Source: Mongoliimonas terrestris (GTDB lineage Bacteria; Pseudomonadota; Alphaproteobacteria; Rhizobiales; Pleomorphomonadaceae). From it: a stretch of DNA of 64,000 nucleotides. The first letter of the stretch is position 1, and the number at the start of each line of letters is the position of its first letter. This document shows, piece by piece, positions 57,543 to 64,000 of this stretch. Position numbers and translations under genes: made by a program. The notes below the pieces were generated by a model. It was given only the letters and a program-made list of their open reading frames with translations. It was not told the origin of the DNA and did no database searches. The stretch covers positions 1-64,000 of the forward strand of contig NZ_MSIG01000013.1 of assembly GCF_001927285.1 (NCBI RefSeq). The letters run 5' to 3'.

Positions 57543-57944
57543 TCAGGCGAAGGCAGGCGGCGCGCGCGACGACGGCCTGGACCAGCGGGGCGGCGGCCCG
57601 AGCGGGGCCGGGGCGAGCGCGAAGAAGACCGCAAGGCCGGCACCCTCCGCGGTGACCGGGAGCGCGAGGCGGTCCGGCGGCGGCAGGGCGGCGACGCCGG
57701 CGATCTGGCAGGCGAGGCAGCAGAGCCGATGGTCGGCGGGGGCTTCGTGGTCGGGACCGGGACCGCCGAGGCTGAGAGCCGGGTTGGCGGCCGGATCGGC
57801 GAGGCAGAGGATGTGGGCGTCGGCGGCGGCGTGCGGACCCGTGCCCGGCGGCGCCAGGGCGAGCGCCGCCGCCTGGAGCCAAAGGGCCCAGACCAGCACC
57901 ACCGTCGTCCACAGGCGCAATGCCGCCCGCAGGGCGTCCCGCAT
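57543..57944 (-). CDS. DUF2946 family protein of a copper cluster
   Basis: A 133-residue protein with a hydrophobic N-terminal helix (LWTTVVLVWALWLQAAALALA) acting as signal or anchor. It has a cysteine in HILCLAD and the cluster DHRLCCLACQ, giving four cysteines with adjacent histidines, a likely copper or other soft-metal site. A second hydrophobic stretch follows. The family is often encoded with CopC, YcnI or PCu(A)C genes, as here, where it is first of three. Confidence 0.85.
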   Translation of the reverse strand: MRDALRAALRLWTTVVLVWALWLQAAALALAPPGTGPHAAADAHILCLADPAANPALSLGGPGPDHEAPADHRLCCLACQIAGVAALPPPDRLALPVTAEGAGLAVFFALAPAPLGPPPRWSRPSSRAPPAFA

Positions 57945-58058
57945 GAAAGGGCTCCCGTCGCCGTACGGGCTGTTGCTTACCAGTCGGATCGATCGGCGGG
58001 AAGTCCCTCCTCGGCCACACCCGCCGGTCCCGATGGATCGGGACCGTGCGAGCCGGTA

Positions 58059-58598
58059 TCAGGCCGCCAGCGGGTAGGCCTCCTCGATCAGGTAGGGGCC
58101 GCCGCCGACCGACGCGCGGGAGGAGTAGAGCACGAAGCGGTCCACGTCGAAGCGCGGCACGCGGAAGTCGCCGTGGGCGGCGAGCCACAGGGCGACGTCC
58201 GCCGAAGTGGTGCCGCGCAGGCGGGCGATGGTGACGTGCGGCACATAGCGCCGGCCCTCCGCCGGCAGGCCGATGCGCTGCAGGATGCGCTCGTGCTCGG
58301 CCTGCAGGTCGACGAGGGCGGGTGTCGGCTCCACCCGGGCGATCAGCGAATGGGGCGCGCGGCCGGAGGAGAAGCAGTCGAGCCCCGACAGGGTGAGCCC
58401 GAAGGGCGGCCGATAGACCCGGTCGAGGGCGTCCGCCACCTCGTCGGCCATGCGGCCGTCGATGTCGCCGATGAAGCGGAGGGTCAGATGATAGTTCTCC
58501 GGGTCGATCCAGCGCGCGCCGGGCAGGCCGCCCTTGAGAAGGGAGAGGTGCGTCTTCACGGCGGCGGGGATTTCGAGGGCGGTGAAGAGCCGTGTCAT
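58059..58598 (-). CDS. thpR: RNA 2',3'-cyclic phosphodiesterase ThpR
   Basis: A 179-residue 2H phosphoesterase (formerly LigT). The two catalytic HxTx motifs, HLTL near residue 38 and HVTI near 125, are separated by the usual distance, and the start MTRLFTALEIPA is typical. The enzyme opens 2',3'-cyclic phosphate ends of RNA to 2'-phosphate in vitro; its cellular role is not settled. The gene is at the end of the same strand as the copper cluster but is separated from it by 114 nt. Confidence 0.93.
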   Translation of the reverse strand: MTRLFTALEIPAAVKTHLSLLKGGLPGARWIDPENYHLTLRFIGDIDGRMADEVADALDRVYRPPFGLTLSGLDCFSSGRAPHSLIARVEPTPALVDLQAEHERILQRIGLPAEGRRYVPHVTIARLRGTTSADVALWLAAHGDFRVPRFDVDRFVLYSSRASVGGGPYLIEEAYPLAA

Positions 58599-58905
58599 GG
58601 GCGACCTCCGGATAGGCGATGGACCGTCGGCAACGGCGGATCCGGACACGGGCGCCCATGCGCCCCACGCCAGAAACCCCGCGCCCGACCACAACGCGAA
58701 CGGCGGATGCCGGAACCCCGGACCGGACCGCGCGTCGGCCGGCCGACGCGAAACCCGGCTGGAGCCGCGGCCCCGGGCGGCTTCCGGCGGACGGGGCGAT
58801 TCCGTCCGGCTCGAAAGCGCTCTAGAGTGTGGGGACAAGCGGCGCTGCGATGCAAGAGGCTGGACCGTCCCGCCGGCGACAGAGACCGCGACGGGAGGCG
58901 GCGCC
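58599..58905. other. Divergent intergenic region thpR / small membrane protein
   Basis: No gene is supported. CTCTAGAG near 58820 is a short palindrome in a stretch resembling the right end of the 42.7-kb hairpin block (both contain GCGCTCTAG). No promoter pair is convincing. Confidence 0.4.
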
Positions 58906-59160
58906 ATGGCGCGAGAGAAGAAGCCGGATCCGGACGCGGCGCGCGCCGCGGCGGCACGACGCGAGATGGAACGCATCACGGCCCAGTCCGGTGCCTTCGA
59001 CCGGCCCATCCTGGAGCGCACGCGCGACCGGCTGGGCGACCACTTCGGGGCCGCCGACACGGAGGATCCGGTGGAGCGGCGCGCCGCGCGGATCGGTCGC
59101 GCCCTGTCGCTTTTGGCGACGGTGGGTCTTCTGGCGTGGCTGGTGGTGACATATCTCTAA
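58906..59160 (+). CDS. Small C-terminally anchored membrane protein
   Basis: An 84-residue protein of unknown function. The first 60 residues are charged and helical (AREKKPDPDAARAAAARREMERI); the last 20 (LSLLATVGLLAWLVVTYL) form a single membrane helix at the very C-terminus, so it is probably tail-anchored with its N-terminus in the cytosol. GGGAGG lies 7 nt before the ATG. It is 38 nt upstream of a zincin gene on the same strand. Confidence 0.75.
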   Translation: MAREKKPDPDAARAAAARREMERITAQSGAFDRPILERTRDRLGDHFGAADTEDPVERRAARIGRALSLLATVGLLAWLVVTYL

Positions 59161-59198
59161 GAAAATATCCGCCATCACCGGGAGGAAACCACAGGACC

Positions 59199-59636
59199 AT
59201 GGCCCGACTGGACGACAGCTCGCATCGGATCGCCCGCTGGCAGGACGCCGCGGCGCCGGACCTGGACGATTTCGTGGCCCTCGGCGAACGGGCCCTGGCG
59301 GACCTGCCGGAGACCTTCCGCGCCCTTTGCGGCGACGTGGAGATCCGGGTCGACGACTTCCCGGACGAGGAGGCGCTGAAGGAACTGGGCCTTGAGAGCC
59401 CGTTCGATCTCCTCGGCCTGTTCCAGGGCGTCGGGATCGCCCACGACGCCGCCGTCGGCCACACCGGCCGCCTGCCCAACCGGGTCTGGCTCTACCGCCG
59501 GCCGATCCTGGACTATTGGGCCGAGCACGAGGAGACCCTCGGCGCGGTGGTCACCCACGTGCTGGTGCACGAGATCGGCCACCACTTCGGCCTCTCGGAC
59601 GACGACATCGACGCCCTGGAGGCGACGACCGCCTGA
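59199..59636 (+). CDS. Zincin-like metallopeptidase family protein (DUF1025 type)
   Basis: A 145-residue cytosolic protein with the compact minimal zincin fold. The zinc motif HEIGHHFGLSDDD is near the C-terminus and supplies two histidines, a glutamate and a further acidic ligand. The N-terminal half has LPETFRALCGDVEIRVDDFPD, typical of the family. Activity has not been shown for most members. AGGA precedes the ATG at 59199. It is probably co-transcribed with the preceding small membrane protein. Confidence 0.9.
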   Translation: MARLDDSSHRIARWQDAAAPDLDDFVALGERALADLPETFRALCGDVEIRVDDFPDEEALKELGLESPFDLLGLFQGVGIAHDAAVGHTGRLPNRVWLYRRPILDYWAEHEETLGAVVTHVLVHEIGHHFGLSDDDIDALEATTA

Positions 59637-59751
59637 GCGGGGCTGGTGCGCGTCGGCGCGGCATGACAGCGGGCGGCGAAAATGCTAGGAGGCGCGCGTC
59701 GGATCCGGGCGGTGGCGCCCGGCCGGCGGCTCTTCGGACGGACGGCAGGCC

Positions 59752-60702
59752 ATGACCCTTCAGCGCATCTTCATCGACGGCGAAGCCGGCACCACCGGGC
59801 TGCAGATCCGCGAGCGCCTGGCGGGCCGCTCGGACGTGACGCTGGTCTCCATCGCGCCGGAGAAGCGCAAGGACGCCGACGAGCGCCGCCGCCTGCTGAA
59901 CGCCGCCGACGTGGCCATCCTCTGCCTGCCGGACGACGCGGCGCGGGAGGCGGTGGCGCTGATCGAGAACCCGCAGACGCGGGTGATCGACGCCTCCTCG
60001 GCCTACCGGGTCGCCGACGGCTGGACCTACGGCTTCGCCGAGATGGCGCCCGGCCAGGCGGCGGCGATCGCGGCGGCGACGCGCGTCTCCAACCCGGGCT
60101 GCTACCCGCAGGGCCTGATCGCCACCGTGCGCCCGCTGGTGGACGCCGGCCTGTTGCCGGCCGACACGCCGATCACCCTCAATGCCCTTTCCGGCTATTC
60201 GGGCGGCGGCAAGGCGATGATCGCCGACTACGAGAAGGCCGAGGATCCGGCCCCCTACCTGCCCTACGGCCTCACCTTCCGGCACAAGCACCTGCCTGAG
60301 ATGAAGCGCTACGCCGGGCTTGCCCACGACCCGCTGTTCCAGCCGGCGGTGGGCGCCTTCGCCCAGGGCATGCTGACCTTCGTGCCGCTGCAGCTCTGGT
60401 CCATCCCCGGCACGCCGGGCGTGAAGGCGATCCACGACGTGCTGACCGCGCGCTACGACGGCGAGGCTTTCGTGTCGGTGGCGCCGCTGGAGACGGTGGA
60501 CCGGCTGCCGATGCTGGACCCGCGGCTCTTCAACGACACCAACCGCATGCGTCTGCACGTGTTCGGCAACGACGACCGGCGCCAGGCGCTGCTCATTGCC
60601 GTCTACGACAACCTCGGCAAGGGCGCGTCCGGGGCGGCGGTGCAGAACCTCAACCTGATGCTTGGCCGCGATGCCACCATGGGGCTGGTGCAGGCGGCCT
60701 GA
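59752..60702 (+). CDS. argC: N-acetyl-gamma-glutamyl-phosphate reductase (type 2 ArgC)
   Basis: ArgC reduces N-acetylglutamyl phosphate to the semialdehyde in arginine synthesis. The 316-residue form is the short type 2 enzyme typical of alphaproteobacteria. It begins with the NADP loop in FIDGEAGTTGLQI and has the catalytic cysteine in VSNPGCYPQG and the basic substrate region TFRHKHLPEM. argJ and argG are at other sites in the window, so arginine genes are scattered. Confidence 0.96.
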   Translation: MTLQRIFIDGEAGTTGLQIRERLAGRSDVTLVSIAPEKRKDADERRRLLNAADVAILCLPDDAAREAVALIENPQTRVIDASSAYRVADGWTYGFAEMAPGQAAAIAAATRVSNPGCYPQGLIATVRPLVDAGLLPADTPITLNALSGYSGGGKAMIADYEKAEDPAPYLPYGLTFRHKHLPEMKRYAGLAHDPLFQPAVGAFAQGMLTFVPLQLWSIPGTPGVKAIHDVLTARYDGEAFVSVAPLETVDRLPMLDPRLFNDTNRMRLHVFGNDDRRQALLIAVYDNLGKGASGAAVQNLNLMLGRDATMGLVQAA

Positions 60703-60727
60703 CGGCGCGCCTGCCACCGTTTTCGCC

Positions 60728-60756
60728 TTGACCGAGACCGGGCGGCTTCCCTAGAG
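60728..60756 (+). promoter_or_regulatory. Promoter of leuD
   Basis: TTGACC (60728-60733, preceded by C) and CTAGAG (60751-60756) with a 17-bp spacer, about 60 bp upstream of leuD. It lies right after argC and makes leuD a separate unit. Confidence 0.5.
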
Positions 60757-60815
60757 ACAGGGACACACACGGGCCGCCCGACGGGGCGCGCCCGGCCATG
60801 CGCTCGAGGGATGCC

Positions 60816-61421
60816 ATGCAGAAGTTCACCGTGCTCACCGGCGTCGCGGCCCCGCTGCCGATCGTCAATGTCGACACCGACATGATCATCCCCAAGCAGT
60901 ACCTGAAGACCATCAAGCGCACGGGCCTCGGCACCGGCCTCTTCTCGGAGATGCGCTACAACGAGGACGGCAGCGAGAACCCGGACTTCGTGCTGAACAA
61001 GCCGGCCTACCGCAACGCCCAGATCCTGGTGGCGGGCGACAATTTCGGCTGCGGCTCCTCGCGCGAGCACGCCCCGTGGGCGCTGCTCGACTTCGGCATC
61101 CGCTGCGTGATCTCCACGTCCTTCGCGGACATCTTCTACAACAACACCTTCAAGAACGGCATCCTGCCGATCGTCGTCACGCCGGAGCAGCAGAAGCTGC
61201 TGATGGAGGACGCCGAGCGCGGCGCCAATGCGACACTGACGGTGGACCTCGCCGCGCAGACCATCACCGGGCCGGACGGCGGTACCATCCACTTCGAGAT
61301 CGACCCGTTCAAGAAGCACTGCCTGCTGAACGGCCTCGACGACATCGGCCTGACCATGGAGAAGGCGCCGGCGATCGCGACCTTCGAGGACAAGCTGGCC
61401 GTGGACCGCCCCTGGGCCTGA
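60816..61421 (+). CDS. leuD: 3-isopropylmalate dehydratase small subunit
   Basis: LeuD pairs with LeuC to isomerise isopropylmalate in leucine synthesis. From MQKFTVLTGVAAPLPI at 60816 (GAGGG 6 nt upstream) it has 201 residues, the normal length. The conserved NVDTDMIIPKQYLKT and the swivelling-domain loop GDNFGCGSSREHAPWAL are present. leuC is not in the window. A strong terminator ends the unit. Confidence 0.97.
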   Translation: MQKFTVLTGVAAPLPIVNVDTDMIIPKQYLKTIKRTGLGTGLFSEMRYNEDGSENPDFVLNKPAYRNAQILVAGDNFGCGSSREHAPWALLDFGIRCVISTSFADIFYNNTFKNGILPIVVTPEQQKLLMEDAERGANATLTVDLAAQTITGPDGGTIHFEIDPFKKHCLLNGLDDIGLTMEKAPAIATFEDKLAVDRPWA

Positions 61422-61450
61422 ACCGCCTGGCTTTGCCTTTCCGCCGATCC

Positions 61451-61478
61451 GGCGCCGGGACGATTCCGGCGCCGTTTT
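61451..61478 (+). terminator. Rho-independent terminator of leuD
   Basis: A perfect 8-bp stem GGCGCCGG/CCGGCGCC with a 7-nt loop is followed by GTTTTC, 30 bp after the leuD stop. Confidence 0.85.
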
Positions 61479-61510
61479 CACATCCGCCCGACGCCATCAG
61501 GGACCTGCCC

Positions 61511-61897
61511 ATGACCCGCCGCCTCATCTCCACCGGATCGCCGTTCGAGGCGATCGCCGGCTATTCTCGCGCCGTGATCGACGGCGACTGGGCCTTCGTC
61601 TCCGGCACCACCGGCTACGACTACGCCGCCATGGCCATGCCGGAGAGCGTGGAGGACCAGACCCGCAACGCCATGGAGACCATCGCCAAGGCGCTGAAGG
61701 AGGGCGGGTTCGAGCTCGCCGACGTGGTCAGGGCCACCTACTACATCACCGACGCCGCCATGATGGACGTGGTCTTCCCCATCGTCGGCAGCTACTTCCG
61801 CGACATCCGCCCGGCCGCCGCGATGGTGGTCTGCCAGCTCGTGAAGCCGGAGATGAAGGTGGAGATCGAGGTGACCGCCAAGAAGCGGAGCGCCTGA
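61511..61897 (+). CDS. RidA/YjgF family protein
   Basis: A 128-residue trimer-forming protein of the Rid family, with YSRAVIDGDWAFVSGTTG, DVVRATYYITDAA and the terminal VEIEVTAKK. The true RidA enzymes that hydrolyse 2-aminoacrylate need an arginine in a PAR motif; here the place reads PAAAMV, so the deaminase activity may be missing and this may be another Rid subfamily. The last codons and stop form the first unit of the tandem array that follows. It has a leuD terminator upstream and no clear promoter of its own. Confidence 0.88.
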   Translation: MTRRLISTGSPFEAIAGYSRAVIDGDWAFVSGTTGYDYAAMAMPESVEDQTRNAMETIAKALKEGGFELADVVRATYYITDAAMMDVVFPIVGSYFRDIRPAAAMVVCQLVKPEMKVEIEVTAKKRSA

Positions 61898-62282
61898 GAC
61901 GGAGAAGCGGAGCGCCTGAGACGGAGAAGCGGAGCGCCTGAGACGGAGAAGCGGAGCGCCTGAGACGGAGAAGCGGAGCGCCTGAGACGGAGAAGACGAG
62001 CGCCTGAGACGGAGAAGCGGAGCGCCTGAGACGGAGAAGCGGAGCGCCTGAGACGGAGAAGCGGAGCGCCTGAGACGGAGAAGCGGAGCGCCTGAGACGG
62101 AGAAGACGAGCGCCTGAGACGGAGAAGCGGAGCGCCTGAGACGGAGAAGCGGAGCGCCTGAGACGGAGAAGCGGAGCGCCTGAGACGGAGAAGCGGAGCG
62201 CCTGAGACGGAGAAGACGAGCGCCTGAGACGGAGAAGCGGAGCGCCTGAGACGGAGAAGCGGAGCGCCTGAGACGGAGAAGA
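61882..62282. repeat. 22-bp tandem repeat array (18 full units)
   Basis: Eighteen full 22-bp units start at 61882 and end at 62277, followed by a partial nineteenth. The first unit covers the last codons and stop of the RidA-like gene. Fifteen units are identical; units 6, 11 and 16 carry GAAGACGAG where the others have GAAGCGGAG, so there is a higher-order period of five units (110 bp). The near identity means recent expansion. Every unit contains CTGAGA, so stops occur on the plus strand; the minus strand is open in all three frames. Confidence 0.97.
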
Positions 62283-62458
62283 CGGCGTCCGCGGGGCGAC
62301 GGGCGCCGGGTGCGCGCTTCGGCGAAGCGGCGCGTCCGTGCGGGCGTTGACGCACGTGTCAACCAGAATTGAGTGGCACGGACCCCGCCATGCTCCATAG
62401 TGGAAGCATGGAACGCGGGCGGCGATCGCCTTGCGGACGGCGGATACTGGACCCAGCG
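61898..62458. other. Gap between the RidA-like gene and DUF1223
   Basis: Mostly the tandem array. After it come two inverted repeats: GTTGAC/GTCAAC at 62346-62363 around a CACGTG-like centre, and CCATGCTCCA paired with TGGAAGCATGG at 62388-62411 with a one-base bulge. These sit where the DUF1223 promoter should be. No other gene is supported. Confidence 0.55.
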
Positions 62459-63232
62459 ATGACGGTGCGCGCACACGGACGGATCACAGGCAGGCGGCTC
62501 GGACCGCTGGCCGTGGGCTGCGTGCTCGCCGCGCTGGCGATCGGCCCGGCCGCGGCGGAGCCGGTGACGGTGGTGGAGCTCTTCACCAGCCAGGGCTGCT
62601 CGTCCTGCCCGCCCGCCGACGAGACCATGGCGCGGCTTGCCGCCGACCCGAACGTGGTGGCGCTGACCTTTCCGGTGGACTACTGGGACTATCTCGGCTG
62701 GCAGGACACCTTCGCCCGGCCGGACTTCTCCAAGCGCCAGAAAGGCTATGCGAAGACCCGCGGGGACCACGCGGTCTATACGCCCCAGGCGGTGATCAAC
62801 GGCACCGACGCTGTGATCGGCTCCGACGAGGCCACCGTGCGCGCCGCCATCGCGTCCGTGAAGGCCGAGGGACGGATCCCGGACGTGGCCATCCGCGCCC
62901 GGGTGGAGGGCGACAAGGTGGTGGTGGAGGTGCCGGCGGGTATTCCGCCGGAGGGCGAGCGCTCGGCGCTCTGGATCGCCGCCTACCGCAAGCCCACCAC
63001 GGTGACCATCGAAAAGGGCGAGAATACCGGCCGCACCCTCACCTACACCAACGTGGTGGAGCGCTGGCAGGTGCTGGGCATCTGGGACGGCACCGCCATG
63101 ACGGTGGAACTGCCGCTGGCCGACATCGTCCAGGACGAGACCGCCGGCTGCGCGGTGATCCTGCAGACGAAGAAGAAGCACGCCCCGAGCCGCATCATCG
63201 GCGCGGCGAAGATCGATCTGTCGATGAACTGA
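62459..63232 (+). CDS. DUF1223 thioredoxin-like secreted protein
   Basis: A 257-residue exported protein. From the ATG at 62459 there is a signal peptide (GPLAVGCVLAALAIGPAAA) followed by a thioredoxin-like fold opening VVELFTSQGCSSCPPADE, with the redox-type CSSC. VVALTFPVDYWDYLGWQDTFARPDF and YTPQAVINGTDAVIGSD are family hallmarks. The activity is not established. An ATG at 62408 is a less likely start. It is convergent with htpG, with two REP-like palindromes in the gap. Confidence 0.9.
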   Translation: MTVRAHGRITGRRLGPLAVGCVLAALAIGPAAAEPVTVVELFTSQGCSSCPPADETMARLAADPNVVALTFPVDYWDYLGWQDTFARPDFSKRQKGYAKTRGDHAVYTPQAVINGTDAVIGSDEATVRAAIASVKAEGRIPDVAIRARVEGDKVVVEVPAGIPPEGERSALWIAAYRKPTTVTIEKGENTGRTLTYTNVVERWQVLGIWDGTAMTVELPLADIVQDETAGCAVILQTKKKHAPSRIIGAAKIDLSMN

Positions 63233-63272
63233 GGGGTTGGGTCGCGGCTTTGGCCGGCGGCCCCACTCCGGA

Positions 63273-63370
63273 CGCTTGGCGTCCGACCCTCCCCGCAAGG
63301 GGGAGGGTGGTGCCGTCGGCCCTTACCCGAACGCTGCGCGTCCGACCCTCCCCGCAAGGGGGAGGGTGAA
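63273..63370. repeat. Direct pair of REP-like palindromes
   Basis: Two direct copies of a block ending CCGACCCTCCCCGCAAG then GGGGAGGGT, with stems ACCCTCCCC/GGGGAGGGT at 63286-63308 and 63345-63367, 59 bp apart. They lie between the convergent DUF1223 and htpG genes and may also act as terminators. Each palindrome is preceded by ACGCT(N)6CCG, so the unit is longer than the stem. Confidence 0.75.
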
Positions 63371-63387
63371 GGCGCGTGGGGCTGGCG

Positions 63388-64000
63388 TCAGGCGAAGGCC
63401 TTTTCCATGAGGGTGGCGACGGCGGCGGCGAAGGCGGCGGGGTTGTCGGGGGCTTCGCCGTCGAGGATGCGGGCCTGGCCGAGAAGAAGCGGCGCGGCGT
63501 CGGTGACCGCCGACGGGTCGGCGGCGGCCTTGCCGGCGAGGGCCTTGATGAGGCCGTGGCGCGGGTTGATCTCCAACACCGGTGCCGTCAGGGCATCCCG
63601 ACCCTCGTGGCGGGCCATCAGCTTCTCCGTCATCTTGTCGAGGCCGAAGTCGCTGGCGACGAGGCAGACCGGGCTGGAGGCGAGGCGCGCCGACGTGCGC
63701 ACGTCGGCGACGGCATCGCCGAGCGCGGTCTTCAGGGCGCCAATGAGGGCCGCCACGTCGCCGGCATCCGCCGCCTCGCCGGCGGCCGGATCGGTGAGCG
63801 GGATGGCGTCGAGGTCGGCGGCGCCTTGCGTGACCGACTTGAAGGGCTTGCCGTCGAAGCCGAGGGCGGTGCGCACCCAGAAGGCGTCGACCGGATCGGT
63901 GAGGAGCAGCACCTCGATGCCGCGGGCCCGGTAGCCCTCAAGATGCGGCGAGGCGAGCACCTGCTCGGGGTTCTCGCCGAGGGCGTAGTAGAGCGCCGTC
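63388..64000 (-). CDS. htpG: Molecular chaperone HtpG (Hsp90), C-terminal part
   Basis: This is the 3' end of the bacterial Hsp90 gene, about 203 codons, cut by the window edge; the frame continues through TALYYALGENPEQV at 64000. HtpG is an ATP-dependent dimeric cytosolic chaperone. The visible middle-domain end reads GIEVLLLTDPVDAFWV and the C-terminal dimerisation domain includes ARHEGRDALTAPVLEINPRH and PDNPAAFAAAVATLMEKAFA. The ATPase domain lies outside. The start is not visible. Confidence 0.95.
   Translation of the reverse strand, partial: TALYYALGENPEQVLASPHLEGYRARGIEVLLLTDPVDAFWVRTALGFDGKPFKSVTQGAADLDAIPLTDPAAGEAADAGDVAALIGALKTALGDAVADVRTSARLASSPVCLVASDFGLDKMTEKLMARHEGRDALTAPVLEINPRHGLIKALAGKAAADPSAVTDAAPLLLGQARILDGEAPDNPAAFAAAVATLMEKAFA

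Noticed and set aside
56641..58692. Long upstream continuation of the CopC-CopD reading frame
   Set aside because: The extra 680 codons run across YcnI, DUF2946 and thpR in the wrong frame, with arginine/proline-rich nonsense; the signal peptide at 56640 marks the true start.
61882..62282. CRISPR or minisatellite-coded protein on the plus strand
   Set aside because: No spacers at all, and every unit brings TGA stops into each plus-strand frame.
61898..62458. Transposon end generating the tandem array
   Set aside because: No terminal inverted repeats, target duplication or transposase; the first unit is clearly part of the RidA-like gene, so local amplification is simpler.

Overview
The window is 64 kb of GC-rich DNA (about 70% by eye) from a Hyphomicrobiales-type (Rhizobiales) alphaproteobacterium. 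The assignment rests on gene order and on lineage-typical genes: ubiG, lysC, ptsP, prfA, prmC, a DUF4167 gene and clpB in a row; comF-grxC-nitrilase-DUF1178; mutT-argJ-ppiC-secA; a RirA-type iron regulator; IalB; and promoters of the form TTGAC-N17-CTATAT. No genus can be named from sequence alone. There are no rRNA or tRNA genes, no CRISPR array, and no recognisable transposase or phage gene.

Layout. 1-7 kb: an M23 peptidoglycan hydrolase, two tandem YitT membrane proteins and clpB. 7-16.6 kb: the DUF4167 gene, prmC, prfA, ptsP, lysC, an HSL-type esterase and ubiG. 16.6-21 kb: DUF1178, a nitrilase-like amidase, grxC, comF, an NDUFAF5-like methyltransferase, a lone Flp pilin and mutT. 21-28.6 kb: argJ, a secreted sugar (sorbosone-type) dehydrogenase with a c-type cytochrome, a parvulin isomerase and secA, the last two divergent from back-to-back promoters. 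28.7-41.3 kb: an SDR, rirA, aqpZ, typA, a marR-bcr efflux operon, a TTG-started Dcp peptidase, a LysE exporter, an M50-CBS protease and a membrane chemoreceptor behind a small secreted protein. 41.3-48.6 kb: argG, a PAP2 phosphatase, DUF1232, a quinone oxidoreductase, an ECF sigma factor, ialB and rlmN. 48.7-54.9 kb: a membrane protein, a 2-kb repeat island and uvrB. 54-64 kb: an SH3 protein, a copper cluster (DUF2946, YcnI, CopC-CopD fusion), thpR, argC, leuD, a RidA-like gene that runs into a 22-bp tandem array, DUF1223 and the 3' end of htpG.

Most of the window is housekeeping: translation release, proteostasis, Sec export, repair, and arginine, lysine and leucine synthesis. The accessory interest lies in the repeats. 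The strongest candidate for something undescribed is a family of about 120-140 bp elements with roughly 35-bp terminal inverted repeats, each arm itself a hairpin. Four complete elements and three extra arms were found by eye. Three elements bracket a small GIY-YIG nuclease gene and a 5'-truncated copy of it; the fourth sits alone in another convergent gap. The second candidate is the 22-bp array (18 full units, with a 110-bp higher-order period), whose first unit is the end of the ridA-like gene.
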